The notes below the pieces were generated by a model that searched no databases, had not been told where the DNA came from, and saw only the letters and a program-made list of their open reading frames with translations. DNA of 64,000 bases, from positions 4,396 through 68,395 of the forward strand of contig CAZLLI010000003.1 of NCBI GenBank assembly GCA_964560355.1, given 5' to 3'. The stretch's first letter is position 1. Every line of letters starts with the position of its first letter. Position numbers and translations under genes: made by a program. Of the stretch, positions 52,699-61,353 are shown piece after piece. This DNA is from JAKEHA01 sp964560355. GTDB lineage: Bacteria > Krumholzibacteriota > Krumholzibacteriia > WVZY01 > JAKEHA01.

Positions 52699-53190
52699 GT
52701 GGACGCACCTCCGCGCATCATCGTTCGCGACGCCGACCTTCGCGACGCGCCGTACATCGTCGACTTCAATCGCCGGCTCGCCGCCGAATCCGAAGAGCGC
52801 GTGCTCGACGCCGCCATCGTGACCGCGGGCGTGCGCCGGGGCTTCGCGCACCCGGAGCTGTGCCGCTACTTCGTGGCCGAGATCGACGGACGCGTGGTGG
52901 GCACCACCATGGTGACGTACGAGCTCACCGACTGGCGCGACGGCGTGCTGTGGTGGCTGCAAAGCGTGTACGTCGAGCCCGAGTACCGGCGCGCGGGCGT
53001 GTTCAAGGCCCTCTATCGCTTCATCCACGAGCGCGCGCGCCAAAGCCGCGACGTGCGCGGCCTGCGCCTGTACGTACACCGGACGAATCACCGCGCGATG
53101 CGCGCCTACGAAACCATGGGCATGGCCAAAGCGGACTACGAGTGCTACGAGATCGACTGGTCCGACGCCGTGCGCCGACGCGAGGACTAG
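52699..53190 (+). CDS. GNAT-family N-acetyltransferase
   Basis: A 163-residue acetyltransferase. Acetyl-CoA-binding motif is VEPEYRRAGVFKALYRFI; the C-terminal part YVHRTNHRAMRAYETMGM is the usual GNAT helix and strand. Start GTG 52699 coincides with the predicted transcription start. First of three overlapping genes (GNAT, SGNH, zinc peptidase). Acceptor unknown. Confidence 0.9.
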   Translation: MDAPPRIIVRDADLRDAPYIVDFNRRLAAESEERVLDAAIVTAGVRRGFAHPELCRYFVAEIDGRVVGTTMVTYELTDWRDGVLWWLQSVYVEPEYRRAGVFKALYRFIHERARQSRDVRGLRLYVHRTNHRAMRAYETMGMAKADYECYEIDWSDAVRRRED

Positions 53191-54548
53191 TGCCGGGCTC
53201 GACGGGCGCTTCGACGGCGAGCCGCGGCGTCGCGCGGCTGCTTTTCATGGCGGCGGGCGCCGTGTTCCTGCTCGGCGCCGTGCTCTACAACCCGTGGACG
53301 CTCGAGGTCGCCGCGCGCGGCGCGCGCGCCCTCTTCCACCGCGCGTTTCTCACGCCTGACGCTTTCCACATCCATTGCGCGCAGTGGACCTTCGCGCTCC
53401 TCGGTGCGACCGCCTTCGCCGCGGCGTGGATGATCGGTCGCCACGCGCGCGTCGACCGCTTCTTTCGACGGGGCGCGGTCGAGAAGTGGGTGCTCGCCGT
53501 CTTGATCGTGCTGGTGCCGGTCGTGTGTCTCGAAGTCGCGCTGCGTCCGTTTCTCCCCAACCACGAAAAAACGACGAACCTCTTTGTGAAGGACGAGCGC
53601 TTGGGATGGAAGCTGCGGCCCAACGCGGTTACGCACTGGGGCGACGTCGAGGTGCGAGTCAACGAGCGCGGCTTTCGCGGTCCCGTGATTCCGTACGACA
53701 AGCCGCGCGGCGCGAAACGCGTCGTGTACCTCGGCGACTCCGTGACCTTCGGCTATCGCGTCGCGCGCTGGGAGGACACGTATCCGTACGTGCTGCAGTC
53801 TTTGCTCGCAACGCGCGACTCGCTCGCGGTCGAAACCGTCAACCTCGCCGTCGAAGGCTACTCGCAGTGGCAGGAAGCGATCGTGCTCGCCGACGAAGGC
53901 GACCGCTACCAGCCCGACCTGGTCGTGGTCGGTTTCGTGCTGAACGACGTCACCGAGATGTTCCACCTCGCGCGCTTCGGCGGCAGCGACGAAGGCTTCC
54001 AATTGCGCCACTCGTACGCGTCGCGCTGGGAGCGCTGGTTGTCGAAGAGCGCGCTCGTGTACGAGATCCAGAACGTGGTGCGCGAGATGAAGGCGCGGCG
54101 CGCGCTGGGCAGCGACCTCCGTCTCGGTGCGATTCGCCAGCAAGCGCTCGACGTGGAGACGCTGATGCGCCAACCCGACCAGGCCAACGTCAAGACCGCG
54201 TGGGACATCGCGCTCGCCGACCTGCAGCGCATCGTCGACCACTGCGCGGCGCGCGACGTTCCCGTGCTGGTGGTGGTGTTCCCGTTCGCGGTGCAGATGG
54301 CCGACCCCGACGGATTGTCGGCGCCGCAGCGCGTGCTCTCGTCGTACGCGGGCGCGCGCGGCGTCGACGCGGTCGATCTTTTGCCGCTCCTCGTCGAGCA
54401 CGCGCGCGCGGCCGGCGTCGGCGCGGACGCCCTATTCGTCGACGAGGATCACTTGACCGTCGACGGCCACCGCGTGGTGGCAGGTATCCTGGAGGCGCGC
54501 GTCGCTGCTATACTGGCGCGTCGCAATCAGTCGGAGGTGACGCGATGA
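53190..54548 (+). CDS. Membrane-anchored SGNH/GDSL hydrolase
   Basis: A 452-residue protein with about three N-terminal spans (ARLLFMAAGAVFLLGAVLY, WTFALLGATAFAAAWMIG, WVLAVLIVLVPVVCLEVAL) and a C-terminal SGNH esterase domain. Block I is YLGDSVTFGY with Ser184; block III is GFVLNDVTE; block V is DEDHLTVDGH. Such proteins remove acyl groups from envelope sugars or lipids. GTG 53190 overlaps the GNAT stop (TAGTG) and has GAGG before it. The neighbour GNAT suggests paired adding and removing of acyl groups, as inference. Confidence 0.83.
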   Translation: MPGSTGASTASRGVARLLFMAAGAVFLLGAVLYNPWTLEVAARGARALFHRAFLTPDAFHIHCAQWTFALLGATAFAAAWMIGRHARVDRFFRRGAVEKWVLAVLIVLVPVVCLEVALRPFLPNHEKTTNLFVKDERLGWKLRPNAVTHWGDVEVRVNERGFRGPVIPYDKPRGAKRVVYLGDSVTFGYRVARWEDTYPYVLQSLLATRDSLAVETVNLAVEGYSQWQEAIVLADEGDRYQPDLVVVGFVLNDVTEMFHLARFGGSDEGFQLRHSYASRWERWLSKSALVYEIQNVVREMKARRALGSDLRLGAIRQQALDVETLMRQPDQANVKTAWDIALADLQRIVDHCAARDVPVLVVVFPFAVQMADPDGLSAPQRVLSSYAGARGVDAVDLLPLLVEHARAAGVGADALFVDEDHLTVDGHRVVAGILEARVAAILARRNQSEVTR

Positions 54549-55393
54549 AGTGGAGCGGTCGGCGCGAGAGTGGAAACGTCGAAGATCGTCGCGGGATGAC
54601 GCCCGGACGCATGGTAGTGGGCGGAGGGTTGGGCACCATCGTGATTCTCGTCATCGCGGCGCTGTTCGGCGCCGACCCGCGCCAGCTGCTGCAAACCGCG
54701 CAGACGCCGTCGGCGGACGGGACGGTGCAGGTCGACCCGCACCAGGAGGAGCTCAAGCATTTCGTCTCGGTCGTGCTCGCCGACACCGAGGACATTTGGG
54801 GCGAGATCTTCGCGAGGCAAGGCACCACCTACCAAAAGCCGTGGGTGGTGTTGTTCACCGGCCAGGTCGAGTCCGCGTGCGGATTCGCGAGCGCGGCGTC
54901 GGGGCCGTTCTACTGCCCGCCCGACCAGAAGGTCTACATGGACCTCTCCTTCTTCGACGAATTGCAGTCGCGCTTCGGCGCGCCCGGAGACTTCGCGATC
55001 GCATACGTGGTCGCGCACGAAGTCGGCCACCACGTGCAGAACATGATGGGCCTGACCGACAAAGTTCACTCGATGCAGGGACAAGTGAGCGAAGCCGAGT
55101 ATAACCAGATGTCGGTGCGCCTCGAGTTGCAGGCCGACTTCCTCGCCGGCGTGTGGGCGCACTACGCGCAGAACCAGCTCGATGTGGTCGAGCCGGGAGA
55201 CTTCGACGAAGCGATCGCCGCCGCGGGGGCGGTCGGCGACGACCGCATTCAGAAAGCAGCGCGCGGTTACGTCGTCCCCGACGCTTTCACGCACGGGACC
55301 TCCGCGCAGCGCATCGCGTGGTTCCGCCGCGGCTTCGAAACCGGCGACCTCACCCAGGGCGACACCTTCAGCATCGACTACGGGGACTTGTAG
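54545..55393 (+). CDS. YpfJ-type neutral zinc metallopeptidase
   Basis: A 282-residue protein of the putative neutral zinc metallopeptidase family. A cytosolic basic start and one membrane span (VVGGGLGTIVILVIAALFG) precede the domain with YQKPWVVLFTGQ, SGPFYCPPDQKVYMDLSFF and the zinc motif HEVGH at 158-162, then ELQADFLAGVW with the third ligand Glu. ATG overlaps the SGNH stop (ATGA). Substrate not known. Confidence 0.92.
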   Translation: MKWSGRRESGNVEDRRGMTPGRMVVGGGLGTIVILVIAALFGADPRQLLQTAQTPSADGTVQVDPHQEELKHFVSVVLADTEDIWGEIFARQGTTYQKPWVVLFTGQVESACGFASAASGPFYCPPDQKVYMDLSFFDELQSRFGAPGDFAIAYVVAHEVGHHVQNMMGLTDKVHSMQGQVSEAEYNQMSVRLELQADFLAGVWAHYAQNQLDVVEPGDFDEAIAAAGAVGDDRIQKAARGYVVPDAFTHGTSAQRIAWFRRGFETGDLTQGDTFSIDYGDL

Positions 55394-55405
55394 TCGGCGC
55401 GAACG

Positions 55406-56881
55406 CTAACGACCCATCAAGAGCAGTTTGCGCGTGACGTGTTGTCCGGCGACGTCGAGCCGGAGAAAATACACGCCCGCCGCGAGCGACCTTCCCGAAT
55501 CCCCGCGACCGTCCCACGCGATCGACTGATCCCCTTCGGCGGTCGCGGGCCCGAAGAGGTCGCGCACCTTGGCGCCGCGCACGTCGTACACCGATAGCTG
55601 CACCCGCGCCGGCGACGCGACGCGCATCTGAATCGTCCCCGAGCGCGGGAACGGATTCGCGAACACGAGGTCGAAGCCGAGCGGCGGCGGCGGCGTGACG
55701 GACGTCGCCGTCGCACCCTGCAGTCGCTCCATCAGAGTGGAGCTCGTGATGCCGTCGGCCAGCGTCCAGAAGCCCGCGCACCAGATGTCGCAGTTCCCCA
55801 CGATCTCCATGCCGCCGCTGCGCAGCATGTAGGTCGCGCCCGGAACTTGCGCGGGCACGTCGGTCCACGACGCACCGTCCCAGTGCCAGAAACCGTTCCA
55901 GCCCGACGCCCACAGGTCGTTGGGCGCCACCGCGGCGAGCGACCCGCCCGTGTTCGCGGGGGGCGTCGCCACGCTCCACTGCGACCCGTTCCAGTGCATC
56001 AGCACCACGCCGACGTCGGGAGCGCCGCCGATCGCCCACACGTCGTTGGGGCCGGTCGCGACGACGTCGTCCAGTCCGCTTTGCGAAATGTCCTCGATCG
56101 GACTGTCGACGTGTGTCCACGAATTCCCGTCCCAGTGGTAGGTGATGCCGCGAAACGTGTCGCCCACGTTGCGATAGTCGCCGACCGCCCACACGTCGTC
56201 GTGCGAGATCGCGACCACGTCGTTCAATTGATGGTGGCGGGTCGCGACGCGCGGCACCTCGACGTCGGTCCAGCTCGACCCGTCCCAGTGCAGCGCCATC
56301 GGCACCGACGTCGCCTGCGCGTCGCCGTAGCCGTTGCCGATTCCCACCGCCCACACGTCGTCGTCGCCGACCGCGTCCACTTCGTACGCGAACCCTCCGC
56401 GCGCCGCGAACGGGTACACCGTCTGCGGACGCAGCGTCGCCGTCGCGACGAAATCCCACGAACCGTTTCGCCACCGAAGCACGAGCGGGAGATTGTTGGT
56501 GGGATACGTCGTGGTCACGTTGCCGACCAGCCACACGTCGCCGTTGGACGTCGCGACCACTCCCTCGGTCTCCGGGAACGTGCCGAGACTCGTCGTTTCC
56601 GGCAGTCCGAAGAGATTCCACGACGACCCGTTCCACCGCATCACGACCGGACCGCGGCCCGCGGGGTCGCCGCGCCAATAGCCGACCGCCCACGCGTCGT
56701 TGCTCGTGAGTGAGGTGATCGCCGTGAGTCGCGTCACGCTGTTGCCGACGTTGGGCGTCGGCACCAGCGTCCACGGTCCGCACGGCGCGACGGCCGCCGA
56801 CACGGAGGCGATGAGAAGAGTCGCGCCGACCAGAATGGCGCGCAGTATCGAGCCTGGGTTGACTGGATGGTGGTACGTCAC
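55406..56881 (-). CDS. Secreted repeat protein with FlgD-like/type IX-type C-terminal domain
   Basis: A 491-residue secreted protein. A signal peptide (ILRAILVGATLLIASVSAAVA) is followed by seven or so repeats of about 50 residues with the pattern NDVWAVG then HWDGSSWT, a beta-propeller-like array. The C-terminal 85 residues are a FlgD-like/type IX sorting-like domain (ANPFPRSGTIQMRV, VYDVRGAKVRDLF, IAWDGRGDSGRSLAAGVYFL), much like the tail of the protein at 19706-20458. Start GTG 56881 has AAGGGGG before it; ATG 56932 is also possible. Function unknown, surface or secreted binding protein likely. Confidence 0.82.
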   Translation of the reverse strand: MTYHHPVNPGSILRAILVGATLLIASVSAAVAPCGPWTLVPTPNVGNSVTRLTAITSLTSNDAWAVGYWRGDPAGRGPVVMRWNGSSWNLFGLPETTSLGTFPETEGVVATSNGDVWLVGNVTTTYPTNNLPLVLRWRNGSWDFVATATLRPQTVYPFAARGGFAYEVDAVGDDDVWAVGIGNGYGDAQATSVPMALHWDGSSWTDVEVPRVATRHHQLNDVVAISHDDVWAVGDYRNVGDTFRGITYHWDGNSWTHVDSPIEDISQSGLDDVVATGPNDVWAIGGAPDVGVVLMHWNGSQWSVATPPANTGGSLAAVAPNDLWASGWNGFWHWDGASWTDVPAQVPGATYMLRSGGMEIVGNCDIWCAGFWTLADGITSSTLMERLQGATATSVTPPPPLGFDLVFANPFPRSGTIQMRVASPARVQLSVYDVRGAKVRDLFGPATAEGDQSIAWDGRGDSGRSLAAGVYFLRLDVAGQHVTRKLLLMGR

Positions 56882-57014
56882 GGAGGCCCCCTTCCGCGAA
56901 GAAATCCCGTGTCCGGGGAGGACCAGGATCATCGCGTATCGATTGCGGCCTTGCGTGTCTAGTCGATTTCGCCGGCGCCGGTCGGCACCCACGCGGGAAG
57001 ATCGATCACCGGGG

Positions 57015-57020
57015 AGTATA
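57015..57020 (-). promoter_or_regulatory. Possible -10 element of the propeller-repeat gene
   Basis: Minus strand TATACT (57020-57015) with no good -35. It would give a leader of about 127 bases to GTG 56881, which contains the alternative start ATG 56932. Confidence 0.35.
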
Positions 57021-57069
57021 TCCTACTTTGGACTTGTATGCTCGTCTTGTCTCGTCGACCGCGAGGCGA

Positions 57070-57612
57070 TCAGCGCGGGCGCGAGAGCTCGAAGCGAATG
57101 GTGCCCGCTTCCGCGCCGTCGCCGACAAAACGGAAGCCACACTTCTCGAGTACGCGAATAGACGGCCGCAATTCCGGCATGGTGTGCGCGACGACGCGCG
57201 TCACCGACGGGTGCGCGAACGCCCACGCGACCAGCGCGCGCACGGCTTCGGGGGCGTAGCCCTGGCGTTGGTGCGACTCGGCGACGGAGTACCCGACTTC
57301 GACGGTGCCGTCGTCCGCGGGCGCGCCGGCGAAACCGCCGTTGCCGATCAGGATCGCGCCGCCGCTCGCACGCGCGAGCAAGAAGTACCACTTCGTCCAG
57401 CCGTCGTGCTCGGGGTGCGCGCGCATGTACTCGAGCACCCAGCGCATCGAATTCTCGTCGCTATAGAGCGGCGGCCAGTCGGTGGGAATCTCGGCGTCGA
57501 GGTGCGATGCGAACGACGCGCGGTCCGCGAGCTCGGCGAGCTGCACGTCGACGGTGGCAGCGACGAGGATCAAGCGCGACGTGGGAACGGCGATGCGTCG
57601 ATAGGGTGTCAT
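57070..57612 (-). CDS. GNAT-family N-acetyltransferase (RimJ/RimL-like)
   Basis: A 180-residue acetyltransferase of the RimJ/RimL type. It shows TSRLILVAAT at the start, the acetyl-CoA motif ESHQRQGYAPEAVRALVAWAF and the C-terminal VLEKCGFRFVGDG. Target unknown, often a protein N-terminus or antibiotic-like amine. It stands alone, divergent from the small Gly-rich gene. Confidence 0.9.
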   Translation of the reverse strand: MTPYRRIAVPTSRLILVAATVDVQLAELADRASFASHLDAEIPTDWPPLYSDENSMRWVLEYMRAHPEHDGWTKWYFLLARASGGAILIGNGGFAGAPADDGTVEVGYSVAESHQRQGYAPEAVRALVAWAFAHPSVTRVVAHTMPELRPSIRVLEKCGFRFVGDGAEAGTIRFELSRPR

Positions 57613-57639
57613 GTGGGATCGCTTGTGAAGGTAGGCACG

Positions 57640-57668
57640 AGATTACAATTTGCTTGCCACTTTCGCAA
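57640..57668 (-). promoter_or_regulatory. GNAT promoter (minus) overlapping a plus-strand -10
   Basis: Minus strand TTGCGA (57668-57663), 17 bases, TAATCT (57645-57640), leader about 21 bases. On the plus strand TACAAT at 57644-57649 could serve the small gene at 57755 with a weak, short-spaced -35 (TTGTGA at 57623-57628). The two overlap, so they may compete. Confidence 0.5.
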
Positions 57669-57754
57669 CCGCCTGCGCACACTGGCGCGAACGGCCCGCC
57701 GCTGGTCACCACTCGCCTCACCGCGGCCGCGTGCGAACTCTTCCAGGAGGATGT

Positions 57755-58000
57755 ATGGAATACTTGATCAACATTCTGGGCGGCGGCGTCGGCGGCAACA
57801 TCTTCGGTGCGCTCATGAAGAACCGCAGCATGGGCCCGGCGCTCAACACGATCCTGGGTGCGCTCGGCGGACTCGCGGGCGGACAGCTCGGCGGCGGCGC
57901 GCTCGGCGGCAGCATGGGGGGCGACATCGCCGCGTCCGCGATCGGCGGAATCCTGCTCCCGCTGATCGGGAGCTTCTTCAAGAAAAAGCCCGCGGCCTAG
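57755..58000 (+). CDS. Small glycine-rich membrane protein
   Basis: An 81-residue protein, very rich in Gly, Ala and Leu (ILGGGVGGNIFGALM, LGALGGLAGGQLGGGALGG, ASAIGGILLPLIGSFF) with a basic KKK tail. The GxxxG spacing suggests tightly packed membrane helices, as in glycine-zipper proteins. AGGAGG lies four bases before ATG 57755, a strong site. Not assigned to a family. Its stop overlaps the stop of the facing giant gene by four bases. Confidence 0.75.
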   Translation: MEYLINILGGGVGGNIFGALMKNRSMGPALNTILGALGGLAGGQLGGGALGGSMGGDIAASAIGGILLPLIGSFFKKKPAA

Positions 58001-61000
58001 AAACCGAAACCGACGTTGAGATAGACGCGCCACTGCGGGTTGTACTCGACCACGGGCACGTCGAAGATCGGATTGACGTACTTGGCGTCGTCGAGCGCGT
58101 ACGCGCCCGCGACGTTGACAGTGGTCGGGTAGGTGTAGAACGACCCCATGTTGAGGCGCAGCTCGGCGCCGACGTTGGAGTAGTAGTCGCGCGCGAGCGT
58201 GGGGTCGTCGGTGGGGAGATTTCCTTTGTTCCACGCACTCGCGGCTTCGTAGAAGATGCCGCCGTACACGTCCTTGAACGTGAGCCACGACGTCTGCTTG
58301 TCGATGCGCCGCCAGATCGGAAAGCGATAGGTGAGGCTCGCGAGCGCGCCCTTGCGACCGCCGATCGCGTAGTACGTGTAACCGCGCAGCCGGTCCATGC
58401 CGCCCATGTAGACCCAGAAGAAGTCGTCGACGGGCTTGTCGATGACGGATCCGAATAAGCGCACCTGCAGCGTGTGCTGCCAGCCGGGTAGCGCCAGGTA
58501 TTCCTTCCAATCGACGGTGTACTGCCCGAAGTCGTTGTTGGTGAAGTCGGGGTTGACGCCGTATTCGAACTGCCCGCTCTCGAACAGCTCGTCCATTCCG
58601 TACATGACGTCGACCGTGAATTCGCGCCCGCCGCGCGGATTGATGTCGCTGTCGACGGCGCGCTCGATCGACTTGTAGTACCAGCGCACGTGCGCGTCGT
58701 TGCCGATGAAGTACTTCCACCCCACCGGTTGCTCGGGCAGCTGCTGGCCGCCGGGGTCGTCGAGCGGCGTGTAGAACGGCTCCAAGAAAATGTTGTACTC
58801 GCTGTGATTCCACCACACGGTGAAATCGTTGCGATGCGTCAGGCTATAACGGTCCTCGAACTCGAAGCGCAACCCGAGGTCCGCCGACCACACGTCGTAG
58901 CGATAGTCGACGTAGTAGTAGCGGTCGAACTCTTCGAGCGGAAATTGGTCGGAGTACTTCTGGCGCACCTTGTAGTACTCCATGAAGATCACCGGGAAGA
59001 TACGCCGCAGTTCGAAATCGAAGATGAGGTCGAATTCGCCGTCGGTGCCGTAGGAGCCGCCGAAGAACAGGCTCTGGCGGTCGAGCACTTCGTTGTTGGC
59101 GACGAAGAGACCGAGGCGCGGCGTCCCGTCCCAAATCAAGAAGCGCGGGAAGAACTGGAATCCGGTGTAGTCCCACTTGTAGGGCTTAGTCTCGTATCCG
59201 GGCGCTTGCACGCCGATGTTCGCGCTCGTCGGCTCTGACGGCGGCGCGGGCGCGTCCGGGCGCGCGCCCGAGATCGGCACCAGCGACGCGTCGATCGGCG
59301 TCGCGGGATTCGCGCCGTAGTCGACCATACCGACGCTCGATTTCAAATCGACGCACTCGTCGAACTCGCCCGCCGCGCGCGTGTCGTACGCGTCGCGCGT
59401 GAGCGTGGCGACCGCACTCGTCTGCGGCGCGAGTGTCATCGCGCGGTAGCCCTTCGCGGTGTACTCCGAGTACACCAGCGTGCCGTCGCGCGCGAGGTCG
59501 GGCATGAAGGCGCCGCCCACCACGTTGGTGAGTTGTGTGACGTCGCCCGTCGCGAGGTCGATGCGGTAGAGGTTGAAAATACCGGTGCGGTCGGACGCGA
59601 ACACGATGCCGCTGCCGTCGGGCGTCCAGCGCGCGTCGCGCTCGTCGTTGGGCGACTGGATTTCGACGCGGAAGTCGCTGCCGTCGACCGCGACCGACGC
59701 GATGTCGCGCGTCCCCTTCTCGAAAATACCGAACAGGATGCGGGTCCCGTCGGGCGAATAGGAGGGCGTGTACATCTGCACGCCGCCCACCGCGGGGCGA
59801 ATCACCTTGAGACCGCTGCCGTCCGCGTTCATGGTCGCGAGGCGGTGGGTCCCGTCCTGGTTGAGCACGCACACGAGGGAGCGGCCGTCGGGCGACCACT
59901 GCGGCTCGGCCGCGCGCAGCTTGTGGGTGAGCCGCTTCTCCTTCTTGTTCGCGAAGGTGTATGTGTACAAGTCGCTGACGCGCGCGCCGTACGCGTCGAC
60001 GCGGGTGTGCTTGGCGTAGAGCAGCGTGGAGCCGTCGGGCGAGAACGACGCCCCCGACGACACGCCCCCTTCGATCTGGTCGAAGTGTTTGCCGTCGCGG
60101 TCGATCGTGTACAGCGACGTCGACGCGTAGTCGCTGCCTTCGTTCGACAACAGCGCGACGCGCCGGCCGTCGGGGCTGAACGCAGGGTCGAGCGTCATGA
60201 AGCCGTCGTCGGAGAGCACGGTGCCTTCGCGGACGTTGGCGCGCACGTCGACCAGCATGCGGTCGTAGCGCGCGGCGAGGTACGCCTTCCAGTCGCGGTA
60301 GAGCTGTTCGCCGGTCTTGCCGGTGGCTTCCTTGAGCGCGCCGTCGATGGTGAGCCGGTTCCATTTCCCCAGGTACTCCGCGGTACGGTTCAAACTCTCC
60401 GGCCCGTACGTCGCCGCGATGTAGCGCACCAGGCCGAAGCCGTGGTCGTACACCTGCTCGTTGCCGATGCTCCGGTGCCCCAGGAACCCCATCTGGTCGT
60501 ACGTCATCATGCGGTCTTCGGTCACCGCCGCGCGCAGGATCATGTCGCGGTGCGTGTCCCAGCAGTCGGTTTGCAGCGCGGGAGACTGATACTGCGCGAC
60601 GCCTTCCGCCCACCACGCCGGCACCACCGTGCCCGTGATCGGATACGACACGATCAAGTCGGGGTAGCCGGTGATCACGTCGGGGCGCTTTTCGTTTTCG
60701 AAGTCGACGGCTTGGAAGTAGAGCGCGGGGATGCGCAGCGGCATCTTCATCGACGCCTGGATCGACACGATGTGCGTGAACTCGTGCGTGATGACGTTGC
60801 GCAGCCACGGCGTCGTGCCGCGCAGGTGAAACTCGAGGTTGGTGGCCCAGATCTCGATCTTGTTGTCGTAGTAGTACGCGGCGCCGTTGGCGTAATCCTC
60901 GGTGTCGAGCAGGATCAAGTGCACGCGCTTGGGCTCGTAGCCGTACACGTCCGTGATGGGCTTATAGATTTCTTCCGCGATGCGCGCGGTCTCGGCGCCC

Positions 61001-61170
61001 GTCCACTCTTCGCCGGCGTGGAAGTGGACGTCGAAGTGCTCGGTGGAGATGGTCTTCCACTCGAGCCCCGGGTTGACTCCCGCCGACGCGCGCGCCGCGA
61101 TCACTAGCATGGCGGCCGCCGCGGCGATGGTGACGCTGCGGTAAACACGACGAAGCAAGAGCATGGGCAC
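57997..61170 (-). CDS. Peptidase M1-like, TolB-type propeller and outer-membrane beta-barrel fusion
   Basis: A 1057-residue exported protein with three parts. After a signal peptide (to about 30) comes a gluzincin peptidase-like domain with His129-Glu-Phe-Thr-His133 (THEFTHIVS) and Glu189 (PAWWAEGVAQY). About 320-620 hold PD40/TolB-like propeller repeats (DPAFSPDGRRVALLS, PQWSPDGRSLVCVL, PSYSPDGTRILFG). About 660-1057 look like a transmembrane barrel of the BamA/surface-antigen type (LFFGGSYGTDGEFDLIFDF, FWVYMGGMDRLRGYTYYAIGG) and end in Phe, as outer-membrane proteins do. The peptidase-propeller part probably lies in the periplasm or outside, held by the barrel. Role unknown. Confidence 0.88.
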   Translation of the reverse strand: MPMLLLRRVYRSVTIAAAAAMLVIAARASAGVNPGLEWKTISTEHFDVHFHAGEEWTGAETARIAEEIYKPITDVYGYEPKRVHLILLDTEDYANGAAYYYDNKIEIWATNLEFHLRGTTPWLRNVITHEFTHIVSIQASMKMPLRIPALYFQAVDFENEKRPDVITGYPDLIVSYPITGTVVPAWWAEGVAQYQSPALQTDCWDTHRDMILRAAVTEDRMMTYDQMGFLGHRSIGNEQVYDHGFGLVRYIAATYGPESLNRTAEYLGKWNRLTIDGALKEATGKTGEQLYRDWKAYLAARYDRMLVDVRANVREGTVLSDDGFMTLDPAFSPDGRRVALLSNEGSDYASTSLYTIDRDGKHFDQIEGGVSSGASFSPDGSTLLYAKHTRVDAYGARVSDLYTYTFANKKEKRLTHKLRAAEPQWSPDGRSLVCVLNQDGTHRLATMNADGSGLKVIRPAVGGVQMYTPSYSPDGTRILFGIFEKGTRDIASVAVDGSDFRVEIQSPNDERDARWTPDGSGIVFASDRTGIFNLYRIDLATGDVTQLTNVVGGAFMPDLARDGTLVYSEYTAKGYRAMTLAPQTSAVATLTRDAYDTRAAGEFDECVDLKSSVGMVDYGANPATPIDASLVPISGARPDAPAPPSEPTSANIGVQAPGYETKPYKWDYTGFQFFPRFLIWDGTPRLGLFVANNEVLDRQSLFFGGSYGTDGEFDLIFDFELRRIFPVIFMEYYKVRQKYSDQFPLEEFDRYYYVDYRYDVWSADLGLRFEFEDRYSLTHRNDFTVWWNHSEYNIFLEPFYTPLDDPGGQQLPEQPVGWKYFIGNDAHVRWYYKSIERAVDSDINPRGGREFTVDVMYGMDELFESGQFEYGVNPDFTNNDFGQYTVDWKEYLALPGWQHTLQVRLFGSVIDKPVDDFFWVYMGGMDRLRGYTYYAIGGRKGALASLTYRFPIWRRIDKQTSWLTFKDVYGGIFYEAASAWNKGNLPTDDPTLARDYYSNVGAELRLNMGSFYTYPTTVNVAGAYALDDAKYVNPIFDVPVVEYNPQWRVYLNVGFGF

Positions 61171-61224
61171 CGTGGAATCTACGAGGGGTGGGTTTGCGGT
61201 CCGTGGAACGCTATTGCAGCTAAC

Positions 61225-61254
61225 AATTTATCGCGTTTCATCGGGTCCTGTCAA
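61225..61254 (-). promoter_or_regulatory. sigma70-like promoter of the peptidase-propeller-barrel gene
   Basis: Minus strand TTGACA (61254-61249, perfect), 18 bases, TAAATT (61230-61225); an A-run lies upstream of the -35. Predicted start near 61218, leader about 48 bases. Confidence 0.7.
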
Positions 61255-61300
61255 TTCTCGTTTTTTTCTCCGCACGGCCCGCGCGTCGCGCTAAATAGTA

Positions 61301-61329
61301 ATGACGGAATCGGCGTCGGTCCCTACACT
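61301..61329 (+). promoter_or_regulatory. Probable rmuC promoter
   Basis: ATGACG (61301-61306), 17 bases, TACACT (61324-61329). Predicted start near 61336, leader of about 18 bases that contains GGAGAAGGAG before ATG 61354. Confidence 0.5.
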
Positions 61330-61353
61330 CGGCGCCGGAGAAGGAGCAAAGGC

